Source: Zeugodacus cucurbitae (taxonomy: Eukaryota > Arthropoda > Insecta > Diptera > Tephritidae). Taken from it: 64,000 nt of DNA. Position numbers and translations under genes: made by a program. This document shows, piece by piece, positions 48,520-61,100 of the stretch. The notes below the pieces were generated by a model, which searched no databases, had not been told where the DNA came from, and saw nothing but the letters and a program-made list of their open reading frames with translations. The DNA lies in contig NC_071669.1 of the NCBI RefSeq assembly GCF_028554725.1, positions 8,270,501 through 8,334,500 on the forward strand. Direction: 5' to 3'. The number at the start of each line of letters is the position of its first letter. Positions within the stretch are counted from its first letter, which is position 1.

Positions 48520-48905
48520 TATGGCCAGATGCTTTTGGAATCAATTCGCTAACGGTTATACTTTAAAAGATATCAAGTGTTCCACAAGTTCATATTTTCA
48601 TATTTTATTCGTTTCTTTAATAAATTTATAGAATGAATAATTTTAAATATAAGCTTCGCCTAATAATGTTGGAAGCTTTTGGAATCAGTTTGCTAACGTT
48701 ATTACTCTAAAAAATATCAAGTGTTCCAAAAGTTCATATATTGTTTTCCTTTGATTAGAATAGAAAGTGTCATTCATTCTAAAAAAAACGTAAAATTATA
48801 AGCTCCCATGGTATAGAAATCAGTTTTCTAACGTTATTACTCTAAAAAATATCAAGTGTTCCAAAAGTTCATATTTTGTTTTAATTTGATTACAATTCAT
48901 TGAAT
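48520..48905 (+). repeat. Tandem triplication, about 135-144-bp unit
   Basis: TCAAGTGTTCC at 48573, 48717 and 48852 marks three consecutive units. Each has GGAATCA(A/G)TT(C/T)GCTAACG(G)TTAT, CTCTAAAA(A)A(T)ATATCAAGTGTTCC, (A)AAGTTCATAT-TT(T)GTTTT and a variable AT-rich linker. Units 2 and 3 are more alike than either is to unit 1. A fainter single match (GTGTTCCACAAGTCCATAATT) is at about 5070-5090. Confidence 0.75.
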
Positions 48906-49864
48906 AAATATTTTGCTGTCGGAATTTTGGTAACATATGCATTTACCATGTTCGCGGCATCTCGATACAATTTTCAGAGCCATAAATTTCAACTTTGTCA
49001 CCTCTATGGAAAACACATTTTCTAAGCATTATTTCGAAGATAATCTCGAAGCTCTGGCTTCAAGCAATATTTATGCTGCGCAACACGAGCGCACTGTACT
49101 GGACAGACAGTCAGTTGGTAGCACTGGCACTGTACTCTTGCTTGTAAACATTGCTAACTTAGAAATGCCAATCATGTTCGTGACAAACAAGCGACGAATA
49201 CGAATTTCGCAACACTTCGCACAATGGGTGCGAAATAAACATTTTTCGCCATATTTTCAGCGTGGCAATGTGGCAATTTAAATGCGAAATATTTTGCATT
49301 TATTTAACATTGTTGCTACATGTGGCAAGTGTGTGTTTGAGTGTCTGTGTATTGGCTAATTTTGCAACGTGTTTGAAATTTTCCAAACAATTTGCATATG
49401 CGCATTCGCCAATTTAAATAAATAATTGTTTTGATTTTCCGTTTGCGAAGGGTACAACACAGCAACAATTTTGCGACATTTCAATGTGCAAACAAACAAC
49501 AATGTGCGCACGAATCGCCATCACAAATATTTGCACTAGCAGACAATAGTTGTGCAAATCCAACAAAACATAGCGGACCGCAAGACAATTCTACATTTGA
49601 AATTGAATGAATGCAAAACAGTTTTGTTGCGCAAAAAAATGAAGGCATACAAAATGCAAATGCAACTGCTGGCAAAGTACTCAAAACTGCAAAATGCGAA
49701 AAATCACACTTTTGCATCTTAGAAAAATCTGGCAGCCAGAAACCTGACATGCATAAACGTTAACTATGTGCGAATAAAAGGTAATGTTGGTGGCATTCGT
49801 TCGCAGACAATAAGACATTTGGCTTGTTGTTGACGATTTGCTGTTGGCGAAAAATTGGCTTGCT
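48906..49864. other. Non-coding DNA, no gene seen
   Basis: Frames on both strands (48937-49281 plus, 49481-49750 minus) lack family matches and codon character and are not called. A-rich, CAACAA-type sequence occurs around 49454. Confidence 0.4.
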
Positions 49865-50775
49865 TTGGTGTCAAGATGGTATCTCTGTGCGAACCGTGGC
49901 CTTTCACCATGGTTGGTGAGCGAATTTAGGAAAGAGGGTTAGAGAACTCGTTGAGTTTCCATAATCCTCAATTTTACCATTCTAGTTCAGGATGTTATCT
50001 ATAGGCTAAGTCAGGTTACATAAGGTTAGGTCAAGGATCACCGCATCTACTTAGCCAGCATCGACTACCCTTTGTGACACCCAAATACACCTGACGGATC
50101 GCCAAGAACCATTATGATGTTCCCTATAGCTTTTAGATATATCAGCTCAACATTGCATTTTCCGATACAGAGACACTTCCATAGATTATCAGCGGTATTA
50201 GCGATTTCCATAGCTTGTGTGTATACTTCATCCCCTCGATTTTCAGAAATTAACTTCGGCTGACCATCTGTTCCAGCACTATTATTATTAGCTAAAACTG
50301 TAAGTAGTTGGATCGTTCGAATCGACTCTAGTGACAAGACATTTGACTTTGGTGTCAAGATGGTATCTCTGTGCGAACCGTGGCCTTTCACTATGGTTGG
50401 TGAGGAAACTTACAGAAGGTACAAGGTTTAAGGGAGTTGTTGAGTCTCTATAGTCCTTAATTTTACTCTTATGGTTCACGATGTTCCCTATAGGTTAGAT
50501 AAGGTTAGGTCAGGGATCACCGCCTATACTTAGCCAGCGTCAACTATACTTTGTAACATCCAAATAACCCTGACCTGTGGCCAATACCATTACCTTGTTC
50601 CCTATAACTTTTAGATAAATTAACTCAATATAGCATTTTACGATACAGAGACTCTCCCATAGATTCTCAGCGGTTCTGACAATTTCCAGAGGTTATGTGT
50701 TCACTCCTAGGCTAGATTTTCGGAAATATAGCTTCGACTGAACATCTGTTTGCTTCGACCCTTGTGCCAAGCCAG
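49865..50775 (+). repeat. Tandem duplication, 484-bp unit, two copies
   Basis: Copy 1 starts at 49865 and copy 2 at 50349. The shared order is GGTGTCAAGATGGTATCTCT, GAACCGTGGCCTTTCAC, ATGGTTGGTGAG, ATGTT-(T/C)CTATAGG, AGG(T)TTAGGTCA, CACCGC, TTAGCCAG(C), GATACAGAGAC, CCATAGATT-TCAGCGG and GACCATCTGTT/GAACATCTGTTT. The copies are head to tail with almost no spacer. The minus-strand frame at 50065-50391 reads across both and is not supported as a gene. Unit class unknown. Confidence 0.85.
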
Positions 50776-52480
50776 TTGAGCTTTTACAACATTCCCAACT
50801 TGAGCACCGACTTCTAACTTCTCTATTGTCTTCATTTAAGTACCATTTATATTATCTTGTCGAAATATAATGTTCTGATTACACCTATCAGCAAATCTAA
50901 CTCAAAGCCTCGTCTAAAAATAGTTTTGGAACAGCCATAATGACTACAAAGAGATTCCGAAGTATACTCATAAGTATGCTCGGTCTTTGAGGTTATGACT
51001 TCGGTTGTCCTTGCTGTGTGACCCGTCAAATTGGATACAAAATCTACGATAAATCTAAAAAAAAACAGAAGAAATAAGGTTTTGGTATAGTAATTTCAAT
51101 ATCCAAGATGAGTTCGTTCCAGTAATTTTACCCATGAACACCCACCTAGGTCTATCTAGAGGATACATTATTGACACTCCCAACTAACTACTTCGTAAAA
51201 GCGAGGTAAACAGTGGTTTTCGGTATAAAATATGAGTCAGGGAGGAGACAAGAGAGCAGAGTCAGGGTCAGAGTCAGAGTCAGCTGTATGGACAGAAATA
51301 TTACAACAAACGGTAAACTGCCACCCATACAGCATTTCCGTGAGTTATAATGCACATTATGGCAAAATGGAACAAGGCGGCAAAGGCAATAGTAAGGAAA
51401 AATACTTAAGCGGCAAGCAAGAAAAGTTTCCCATCTATAAAAAACTACCGCATTTGAAGTTCAAGCATCGCTTAATGTTGGAATATCCACCTTACTTAAG
51501 TACCAAAGCGCATGCTAAGTGCCTCCCATAAGCCGTGCTTAAAGTACATGCCACGAATATGACATTGACCTAGACATGTCATTTTTCATGCGCTGCACAA
51601 ACGGCGAAGGCCAACTAGAGGCTGCGGACTAAGGCAGTTAGCAGTGCAGAGAAATTTTTTAGAAAACATAGTCAGCTTGGCATAGCATGTTGCATCATCA
51701 GCTCGGGGAGTATATTTCCCTCATTCGTGTAAGATACCCACACTTAGCTCAACCAAGTCTCGACTACCGGCTCAGCTTATCACTTGCTTTCTATATTTCT
51801 TGCAGCTTAGACGCGCAAAAAGGCCCACCACCATTGATGTGGCATGCCACCCACCCAGCGTGCATTGATCGTGCCTGGTTCGTGTTTAGGCTGTTGGCTG
51901 TTCGTTGGTGAATGCGGAAATACCTTTACGCACACTAATGACCTCAAACATACATTCATTGGTGTACCCGTATTTGCTATGTACGACTCTATGTTGAGAC
52001 AAATATTCAGTGAACTGTGACTTCGAGCCACTCATGACCTCCAAGCTAGGTGGAACCTGCAAACTACTTGTGATTTCTCATGCGTATTAAAACTGTGCAT
52101 CGCCTTTGACGTTTCCGATTATAACGATACTTTTATTTTCTACTCCAAACTGCGGGGTCCAGTTAAGTGGCAACGAAATAAGTCGAACATATTCTCTTAT
52201 AAGAATAGTATGGAATTAGGTATGCAAAGTACCGAATCTATTGTGCCTTTGTTTGATCCTTCCAAATTCTTCGAAGAAAGCCAAGCACTTTTTCGCAAAC
52301 AATTATAGACCAAATGAACCGGTATTATACCATTATCCGTAAGTCGGGTACAACCGTCCAAATCAAAATAAAAAATCATTAATTTTCGACTTTTTCTATG
52401 AAATTGAGGCCTTTGGTATATACAGAAATTCAGTCGGATGTTGGAAAGGCCTTACTCCTTACTTTTATTTTAGAAACTTA
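50776..52480. other. Non-coding DNA, no gene seen
   Basis: AT-rich. A 99-codon plus frame at 51232-51531 starts just after a TATAAAAT, and a strong acceptor (TCTATATTTCTTGCAG) lies at about 51790-51805. Neither is backed by a further exon or a recognisable protein. Confidence 0.4.
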
Positions 52481-53614
52481 TCTATACTAATATTATAAAG
52501 AGGAAAAGTTTGTTTTTTTGTTTGTTTGTCTCGAATAGGCTCCGAAACTACTGTACCGATTTGAAAAATTCTTTCACCGTTGGAATGCTATACTATCCCT
52601 GAGTGACATAGGCTATATTTAGTAAACAAAAAAATAGGGTTCATTACCAAAACTCCGATAATGTAAAAAAATACCAAAAAACTTTCTTTAATCGCGAACG
52701 CTGCGAAAACTATTGAAGATATAATAAAGTGATGTACTACAATGATGTAGAACTAATCATTATTTACAAAAAAACGGTCAAAATTTACCCTTAGGCGCGG
52801 AGTTCAACATGTTCGATAACAGGGGCCTTGAAAAGTTATAGTCCGTTTTCGACAATTCTTTCTCAAGTGAAGACAGAGATGATATGTACTATTTGTGTAA
52901 AGTTTTATTTCGCTATCATCATTGGTTCCTAATGTATGTATTATAAAGTGAAGGATTCAGATGGAATTCAAAATTGAGTTATATGGGAAGTTGTCGTGGT
53001 TATGAACCGATTTCATCCATTTTTCACATGTGTCATCAGGGTGTCAAGAAAGTTTTATGTACCGAATTTATCATTGAAAACGGTCGAGTAGTTCCTGAGA
53101 TATGGTTTTTGACCCATAAGTGGGAGATGCAGCTTCCTTCTGCTATTTTTATACTCTCGCAACAAAAGTTACTATAGTATTATAGTTTTGTCCACATAAC
53201 GGTTGTTTGTGAGTCCTAAAACTAAACGAGTTAGATATAGGGTTATATATACCAAAGTGATCAGGGTGACGAGTAAAGTTCAAATCCGGATGTCTGTCTG
53301 TCCGTCTGTGCAAGCTGTAACTTGAGATATCTTAATGAAACTTGGAGCACGTATTCCTTCGCACCATATGAAGGTTAAGTTCGAAAATGGGAGGAATCGG
53401 ACCACTGCCACGCCCACAAAATGGCGATAACCAAAAACACATAAAGAGCTATACCTAAGCCATAAATAAAGTTATGCAAATAAAATTTAGAACATAGGAT
53501 CGCATTAGGGAGGGTCACATTTGAATGTAATTTTTTTGGAAAAGTGGGCGAGACCCCCAAATAGGTTTTTTGTATATATCTTGCAAACCAAGAACGTGTG
53601 GCCGGGTCTGCTAG
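52481..53614 (+). mobile_element. Helitron-like element, with another repeat inside it
   Basis: The left end TCTATACTAATATTATAAAG matches the 5' terminus of insect Helitron-like elements, as I remember it. It is followed by GAGGAAAAGTTTGTTT and a CTCCGAAACTACTG block. The right end GGGTCTGCTAG (53604-53614) has the CTAG tail, and the flanks are A and T, consistent with A|T target insertion. No rep/helicase frame was found, so it is non-autonomous. From about 52960 the interior changes to blocks of the GGGCGTGG-type repeat (39910-41222). The first part (about 52970-53125) is inverted and the second (about 53200-53570) is in the forward orientation, suggesting insertion or a composite internal structure. 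Confidence 0.55.
52960..53590 (+). repeat. Second copy of the GGGCGTGG-type interspersed repeat, rearranged
   Basis: The 53290-53570 part repeats the order of 39938-40240 (GTCTGTCC, GTAACTTGAGA, CACGTATTCCTT, CGCCCACAAAATGG, AGAGCTATACCTAAGCC, GGATCGCATTAGGGAGGG). The 52970-53125 part, read backwards, matches 40500-40540 (CCCACTTATGGGTC, ACTACTCGACC). The two halves therefore face each other around a TATACTCTCGCAACAAA segment at about 53150-53165. This copy is nested in the Helitron-like element. Confidence 0.6.
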
Positions 53615-56600
53615 TCATATATAAACTGATTATTATGAGTCCCACGACAGCAGGTTCTATAGTTCTAAGGGCTGGCTATGGTTCAAACTTTGCTTGGATC
53701 GGTATAACAGAAGAAGACCTCCCGGTGGTGCTGGACAACCAAAGAGAAGAACGAATGTCAAATGACACTTTCTCCATATTCCCTCACAGTGGCTTAGTCA
53801 TAAACTTTAAACCTAGTGTCTCCGTCGCCAATCTCGCTTGCGATACTGCTGCATATCATCAATCTCATCACCACTACTGTAGTTTTTGCATTTGTTGTTG
53901 TTGCTTTAACAATGCTTTGCCAACTTATTTGTTAGGTTTGGCAATAGTGCAAACCCAAACATTTGCATAGGCAACACAAATTATGCCGGCCGCATAGTGT
54001 TGGTGAATTTTCTAAAAACAAAAAAAAAAAAACACAACAGCAACAAAACAAACAAATTTTGTTGTATTTGTTTACCGGCAATTTCCAGCGCTTCCGCTGA
54101 AACGTGTACTACTCGCTATGCATTGTTTTGCCAGTTTTCCACGCTTTGTTATTTGCTTAAAAATGCCTGGTCCACTGCTTGTTGTTGCAACACTGCTGAT
54201 TTGTTGTTCGTTGTGTATTCAATCAAATCGTCAATAGCAACAACAACAACAATGGCAGATTTGCTGTTATTTTCACCATTTCATTTGTTATTGCAGAGTT
54301 GCGCTTGAACGCCATTTTGTTGGGGGCCATTAAATGCTAAAATGTGCCACATGTGGCACGGGCGTGCGAAAAATGTGTCACCAAGCGGCGATGCCAACAC
54401 GAATACAGAGTTTTAGTGATAATTTTGTTTGGATTTTTCAAACATTATTTTATTTTTTATGAAAGCGCTGGAAGATCGACGACGTGGCAAATACGTTTTC
54501 ACTTATTTACATATCAGGTGACAAATGTTTACATTTCCAATGGAAATCTTCAGCAATATGGCGGACAGCGGCTACAGTGGTCATAGAAAATAGTGAAAAA
54601 TGCTCACGCGAAATGCAAAAAAAGTGAGGTTAGTTAGTGTTACAACAACAATAATCGATTGTTTCGTATAAACTTCAAATACTACCCCATAGGAAATCCC
54701 AAAGATAATAGGTTGACAGCTGAAATCGTCGATTTGACAGGAGGATGATGAGGAGTTTATTACACTATTAGTCTAGATTTACCACAAATTAAGCTCAAGG
54801 AATACCTCCTGAATACATGAACTCTACTCAGAACATCGCTATTCGGCTCTGGCTGTAGCTATAGCCACGAGATTAATGCAATTGTTGCTCTATGAAACCT
54901 TTGAGGAACCGTTTTAACCCCAGTCCCTTCCATTATAATAGCTTGGGTATCATGAAATCATGAAATCAAAATCATGACTTTTTAACCAAGTGAGTACAAT
55001 GAGACCGAATGGGTTTTCTATACAATTTTTTTCTGTACCCAAGCGAGTACAATGGTAGGAAATGGGTTAATATATATTTTCTAAACTAACTTGGAAAAGT
55101 ACGGTGGAAAAGCTGGGGTCAGAAATCTTTCTGTGAAAGCAATATTCGAAGACTCGTTCTCTTGTTCTTGGCGACGTTTATAAGAAGTTGGTACAACCTC
55201 AAAATAAAAAGCCCAGCATTAAAAGTAGCAATTTCTTACTGGGTCTCTTCATAGACAGCCAGCTAAATAAAATAGCTACGTATGTCTTCGCTGTCATCGC
55301 CATTTGTTCAACAGTTTGTCGCATAATCTCACATCACTTGCCACTTTCGTGTTGCCTCAAACGAGTATGTTGCTAGTATTGTTTATATACATTGAAAATA
55401 AATAACGAAATTGTAAATTTGCATACGAAATTGGTGTCAAAAATACAGGAGATAAATTAAAGTGTAGAAAATAAATTTCATTTTGTATGAATACTCGTCC
55501 AGTGTTAGTAAAGTATAGAAAAGAAACTTTTGTAAAGGGAAGAGACAAATCAGTAATATCGACTATATTGAGATATTAAGCGAGACCCAAGAGGAACACT
55601 ACTCTGGTACATAGAAGGCTACTAAGGCACATAGAAAAATCTCTAACAAACTTAACCTCACCTATTCAAATGTGACATTTTGGGATGACACTTGAAATCT
55701 AAGATTCATTCATCAACCCTAGTACTTACTAAGGAGTTCCCTTATACATAAGATTTCCTAGAAGGATTTCCTAGAAGGAGGATTTTCCTAGAAGTGATCA
55801 TATATGTTCGACATTGAAGTTCAGTTTATTTTGAAAAACTACCATTAAAAGTCTTATTGATCTATTGGCCTGTCCAACGTCAAAATTATGACGTGCTTGA
55901 CACCACAAGAATATCTTTTGTAGAAGCAACGTCAAGTCAATAGTCTATCTTGATAATTTTGATTTTACGGAACTGTTGGTGACCCGTATTTGGCGCCAAA
56001 AGGTATGCTATGATAGACACAATGGTTATCGTAAAGTCAACATACAACTGACGAGCATTTCATTTGAAATAAATGTTCTAAAACGATAAAAATTCCCCCA
56101 TCGTATCTATTACTCCTTTTATAAAAGCTTTTAGAGCTCTAGTCTGTAATCTAGGGTATTAAAAGTACAAGAAAGAGAACCTTTGGTTTTCAGTAGACTT
56201 CTCAAACTCATAGAAATATCTTATAACGCGTATTCTCATCATAAAAGCTGACGTTGAAATAAAAAAATAAGAAAAGATGGAACAAAACTACTAAACATGT
56301 TTGGTTGAAAGGAGAGAACATAACTCACTTTATTTTGCCGTCTTTAAAGCTTTCAACTATGAGCAATTCTTAAAAATTAAAATTCGTCCATTCATCTTTA
56401 GGCTGTTAATAAGACAAGCCTATCGAATTGCCGAATCGACGATGTTTGCACAGTATTTGATTTGGTAAAATAAGAAGAGAAAAGTAAACAAATTAAATTA
56501 TAGAAGCACTGAAATAGACCATATGTTAGAGTATGCTTTACACAAAACTATTTTTTTTTAGCTTCATATCTTTTTTCTGTCTTGTCGCTGTCGCTTTTCA

Positions 56601-57374
56601 TTTGTCATTCGCATTGCGCATGCGCACAGTCGCGCTCATTGCTAGGCGATTAAGCTTTCCGCAAGTAAGCACGCCGCCGCGTGGCATATGCGCCACCGGT
56701 CTGCCGGACCCAAAGTCAGCACGCCACATACAACTGGGCGTAACGCACAGCTGGCGTTGTATACAAAAGCCAAGAAAAAGGGCTGTGGCCAGCCAAGAGT
56801 CAAACATTTGTGGCCACCAAAACGTTTGTATTTCGATTGAACTTGACCGCAAGTTCAAAAACAATTCAATCGCTATTGCTTATAACTACCATTTTTTATT
56901 TAATTATTGAGAATATGTCGCTTTTGTTATAGCTGCCGCCGTTCAATTTTATGTTACACTAGCATTATGGAGCTTATGATTTGGTTACTGTACTGCCGTA
57001 TTGGCTATTTTGGGTATTACCTGTTCATATAAAGCAATTACAGCAATGATTTGCTATTTCTATTGTGCCGTTGTTTTTCACCGTACGGCTGCTGCCACTC
57101 TTGCTACACATATGTAAGTACATATGTTGCTGTCGAAAATAGCTTAAGTGAGTGGATTTTTTGTGGATATGTGTACCATGCAGAAATAACTCAAGCCAGT
57201 AAGTACACAAATACCTTCCATAGGTATGTAGCCAGTCAATCAAGTAGTCTTTGAATAGCTATTACATATTATTATTAGATTTTTAATTAGTGCGAGCACT
57301 TCAATTGTTGTAAATAAGAGCACATTTTATATAGCTTTATGTACTAGGGTTGAGATGTTGTTGTGTTGTAACGA
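53615..57374. other. Non-coding DNA, no gene seen
   Basis: AT-rich with CAACAACAACAA (54238-54250) and T runs. A GC-richer patch at about 56640-56780 has open but unrecognised frames. A short local repeat TTTCCTAGAAGGA is repeated near 55758-55793. Confidence 0.4.
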
Positions 57375-57960
57375 TTACTCAAGCCTGCCTGAACCGATAG
57401 GCCTAGCCTAAATGTCACCGAAATCATCTACCGGGAGGCCCAGGAAACAAACTGTTTCGATAGGATCGGAACAAAGGGAAAGGGGTGTTAGATGATTAGG
57501 ATTAAGGGGGCATGCAAAGAGGTGGTTAGTGTCATGCGTGGACTCTTTGCATGCAGGACATATGTTGAGTTTGTCAGGGTCTAATCTTGGTAAGTAGGAT
57601 TTTAGTCTACTACAATATCCAGAACGAAGTTGCGCAAGGGTAACTCTAGTTTCGTGAGCCAACTCAGGTGATTGTCTATAGTTTGTCGCATCTGAAGTCC
57701 TGTCGGTAAAGTATTTTAGGTCGTCGACGTATTTCAGGAAGGTAACAACAGAAACTGTTTGGAGAGCATTACATTATGTTCCTTGACAGGTAGCATACGG
57801 GCCTCATTGTGAAGGTGCTCGATCGGAGACATCAAGAGACAACCTGTAGCTGTCCGGAGAGCGGTCTGAACAAGTCTGAAGCTTCTCCATCAACGTCCTA
57901 CTGCATTCATGCGACCATATTGGGCCTGCGTAGTTTAGGAAAATCCCCACAACAGCCGGA
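57375..57960 (-). mobile_element. jockey-type LINE, 3' fragment
   Basis: Minus-strand translation across three frames gives, in order, NYAGPIWSHECSRTLMEKLQ (about 57960-57865), VQTALRTATGCLLMSPIEHL with ARMLPVKEHNVMLSKQF (57875-57755), and from about 57662 MAHETRVTLAQLRSGYC and CPACKESTHDTNHLFACPLNP to the TAA-type end at 57408. This is the C-terminus of the jockey reverse transcriptase polyprotein. Frameshifts separate the three blocks, so it is a dead 5'-truncated insertion. GTAACGATTACT near 57367, just outside the called end, reads as its 3' UTR. Confidence 0.85.
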
Positions 57961-58150
57961 TCTGCGATACTGGGATTGCTAATACTAGAACACTAGGGCT
58001 GAGATCTAACACGAAGTACTCAAAATACTAGGACTAAGTACTAACACGAAGTACTCACAATTCTCGCGGAGAAGAGAGTCTCGCGAAGTACTCATAATAC
58101 TAAGGGCAAGGCTAAGTATAAATTATATCAGATGTCATCTGGTGTATTAT
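57961..58150 (+). repeat. Short degenerate repeats, possibly part of an LTR-type element
   Basis: Imperfect units of the type GAAGTACTCA(A/C)AAT(A/T)CT and ACTAGG(G/A)CT(G/A)A recur at about 57990, 58010, 58045 and 58090. The class is unknown. No LTR boundary was found. Confidence 0.3.
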
Positions 58151-61100
58151 ACCTGATATGACTTTATGTGAATAATACAACTAATAAATGTGTTAATTTT
58201 TATAATTTAGAGTTTGCGTCATAATCACCAATTGAAATTCAATCAAAATTGATGAAATAACTAAGTCAGATGCAACTAACCTCATTTCCATTATGCAAAG
58301 TTTTATTGCTTCATTATTTTTTAATTGCTTTTGATTTATGCGCTCAATCGCAGTGCATACAACTTATTGATCAATAATAATTATGAATAGTGTTTGATAA
58401 TAAACAATGTATTGAAATTGCTATGCTTTAATTTAAATTACATGTGAGGGAATTAGAAGCTTGACGAATTTTTCGTGCTTCCAACTTAAACTAATTAAAT
58501 TTATTTATTTTATTCAATAGCTAACTCACTTATGAGTTATTATGAAAGTTTCTCAAGTCGCACCATTTTTTCTGATTTTAATTAGAATTTTGATTTAATT
58601 TTCCGCTTCAAATGCTTGTTATAATTGTAATGGTAATAATAAATGCATTACAAGTTTTTTAATTACTTATTTAAAATTATTTTCATTAGTAATCTACAGT
58701 TTAAATTTCATTGAATTTCTGGGATCTAAACTTCCTGGGAACTACGTTTAGTCTATTCTAGGTTTAACAGATTACATAATTTCCGTATTTCGAAGACGAA
58801 CACTTTCGAGCAAGCTCTCCAGGCTCAGCTGCATACAGTAAGTCTAGAATGGTTTCATCATGTTTATGGTGTTAAAGCTACCCGAAATAGTTCGAGAACT
58901 CTTTTCTCAAAACGTCTCTACCGAAAATTTGAAACCATCACCTTGTTGGAACACAATAGGAAATAAGAGATCTATCACTTTTTAATTACTTTAAGGCTAC
59001 GCTTCTTCCACCGACCTTTCAATGATGTATGTTCCTCTACTTCAAACTTCACCTGTCGCACGTTGCCTTTATTTAACTACCGTTTTAATAAGTTTACCGA
59101 TGTGCAACATCAAGAAGGTGGAGTTGTGGAAATATGTATATATAATTGTTGTGTCAATGCAACATGTTGCAGCAATGCAATGCAGTGAGGTGTGACCAGT
59201 AGGTGGTGCCAACATCATACAACTTTACGACAAATATTGCGAAAATTCTACGATAAATTAATTTTGCAAAATGTTGCTGACTTGCTGCAATGTTGCTCAA
59301 TGGATTTGTTGTATCCGAGTTGGCATTTGAAATATTTTTATAATTTTTATTTATTACTTATTTTTATTTACACATAACGCCATAGAATGAGTAAAGCTCA
59401 CCACATTCCACACCTGATAAATCTCCACCAACGCTGGCAACAAACCACCCGTGTTGCGCAACATCGACAACAAATTGCCAGAACAGTGAAAAGCAGCAAA
59501 TAAAATTGAAATACAAAAACAACATTTTCTACATATTGACAAACAGAGAAACAGTGAGTACTATAGCAATGCAATTTACCGTTTTTAACGGAGCAGCCCC
59601 CTGTCAAAAGCATGATAGGCAACCAAAACGAAATGTTGCTGCAACAACATTGACGATTTTTGCGCATATTTCGTTAGCAAAATTAATGACAGTTCGCCGG
59701 CAGCGACAGCACACAAACAATGCAATTACATATATACATATATGCTGTAGAACAGCCATGTCTCTTTACTCCTTTCTTAACTCTAATATTTGCTTGCAAC
59801 AAAAATCCTTTTAGCGACACCAAATAACCCCTTAGAATGGACACATTTTTGTTGTGGCGCTTAATTTTGTTGCTTGTTTTAGTATTTCTGCTTGCTAACT
59901 GGCAACTCCACCCGCCGTTAGACGTTCGCTGTTTCTTGCTAATTTGGCCTTCAGCTCTCGAGATTGTTGTGGACGCCCTCACATGGTCTCTCCTTGCAAG
60001 TTCACATATGATCACTGTGTGCTAGCAATTCTAGTCGTAGAATTTACCTTATCGCTTGTGTTGTTGTTTTTGCAATAACTGTTATTGTTGCTATTGTCAT
60101 GCAGCATATTATCAGTGTGCCATAAATCATGGCATAGAGGTCACATGTGGTAACAATATGTGGCTAACAGCAACACTTGCAGTAGAAAGTAAAACTAATG
60201 GTGAGTTTACGGTGGAGACTTTTGGATGCTTATACCCTAATAGAGTGTATTTTTATTTTGTAAAAGAAGATTTCGATTATCAAGAATCATCCCTGATTAT
60301 GATCGCTCAATATCTTAAAGAAGGTTTGTCTTTATTCCTACATACTTAGTACTCAGTGAGATCCCCAAATTAAGCCACCACTTCAGTCCGTTTTCTTTAT
60401 ATTTATTCCATATCTTGACTTTTATGGGTGAGATTCTTATGAATATGCCGAGAAATGCCAGGTTGTTCTTTTTAAAATTTAAAGTTACATCTTATACTAA
60501 ATCCCCTGAGAGACTTTCTTTAAAACTAAGCATTCTGTTGGACCCATGAAAGAAGACCTGGTGCAACAATATATTATGCAGAAGTCATTCCAGCCAAGAC
60601 CTGCAATGGAGATAGAAGTCCTACTTTCCAGTGGTATTCTAATAAAACCCACTTCTTTATAATGGAATCCACATTTTGAAAGATCTTCAATGTTGGAGCG
60701 ATCCAAAGCTTAGTATTCTAAGTAGATATACCAATTCCGCATGAAGGGTATACTTTATTTTTGTGCTCTTGAGCTTTTGTCCTATACTGTCGCCAAAGTT
60801 ATTATATCGAGAGACATATTCTTGTTGTAGCTAGTGGTTTCCACTGCTGTTTATTTTCGCCACCGTTAATTCTCTTTGGGCAGCCCATGCTCTAAGAACC
60901 AATCAGTGAAACGGCTTAGCGGTCCATTGAATATTTTAGTAGCGCCGCCTACAGTCCAATCAATTTGCCACTTTGGGAGAAACATTTTAATTGAAAAATT
61001 CTTCAATTAGAAAAAATATGAATTTTTTTTTACTCCTGGCCATTCTTATAGGATTCAATGAGAGCCTTTCATGTTTAGAATGGTGAAATTGTTCAACAAA

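Noticed and set aside
48937..49281. 114-residue plus frame
   Set aside because: Starts in a weak context and has no family match or codon character; likely chance.
50065..50391. 108-residue minus-strand frame
   Set aside because: Lies across the junction of two tandem 484-bp units, and the second unit does not keep the frame open.
51232..51531. 99-codon frame just after TATAAAAT
   Set aside because: The TATA-like site abuts the ATG, leaving no room for a transcription start; no recognisable protein.
53521..53970. 149-codon plus frame
   Set aside because: Starts inside the Helitron-like/repeat boundary and runs into unrelated sequence; not a conserved protein.
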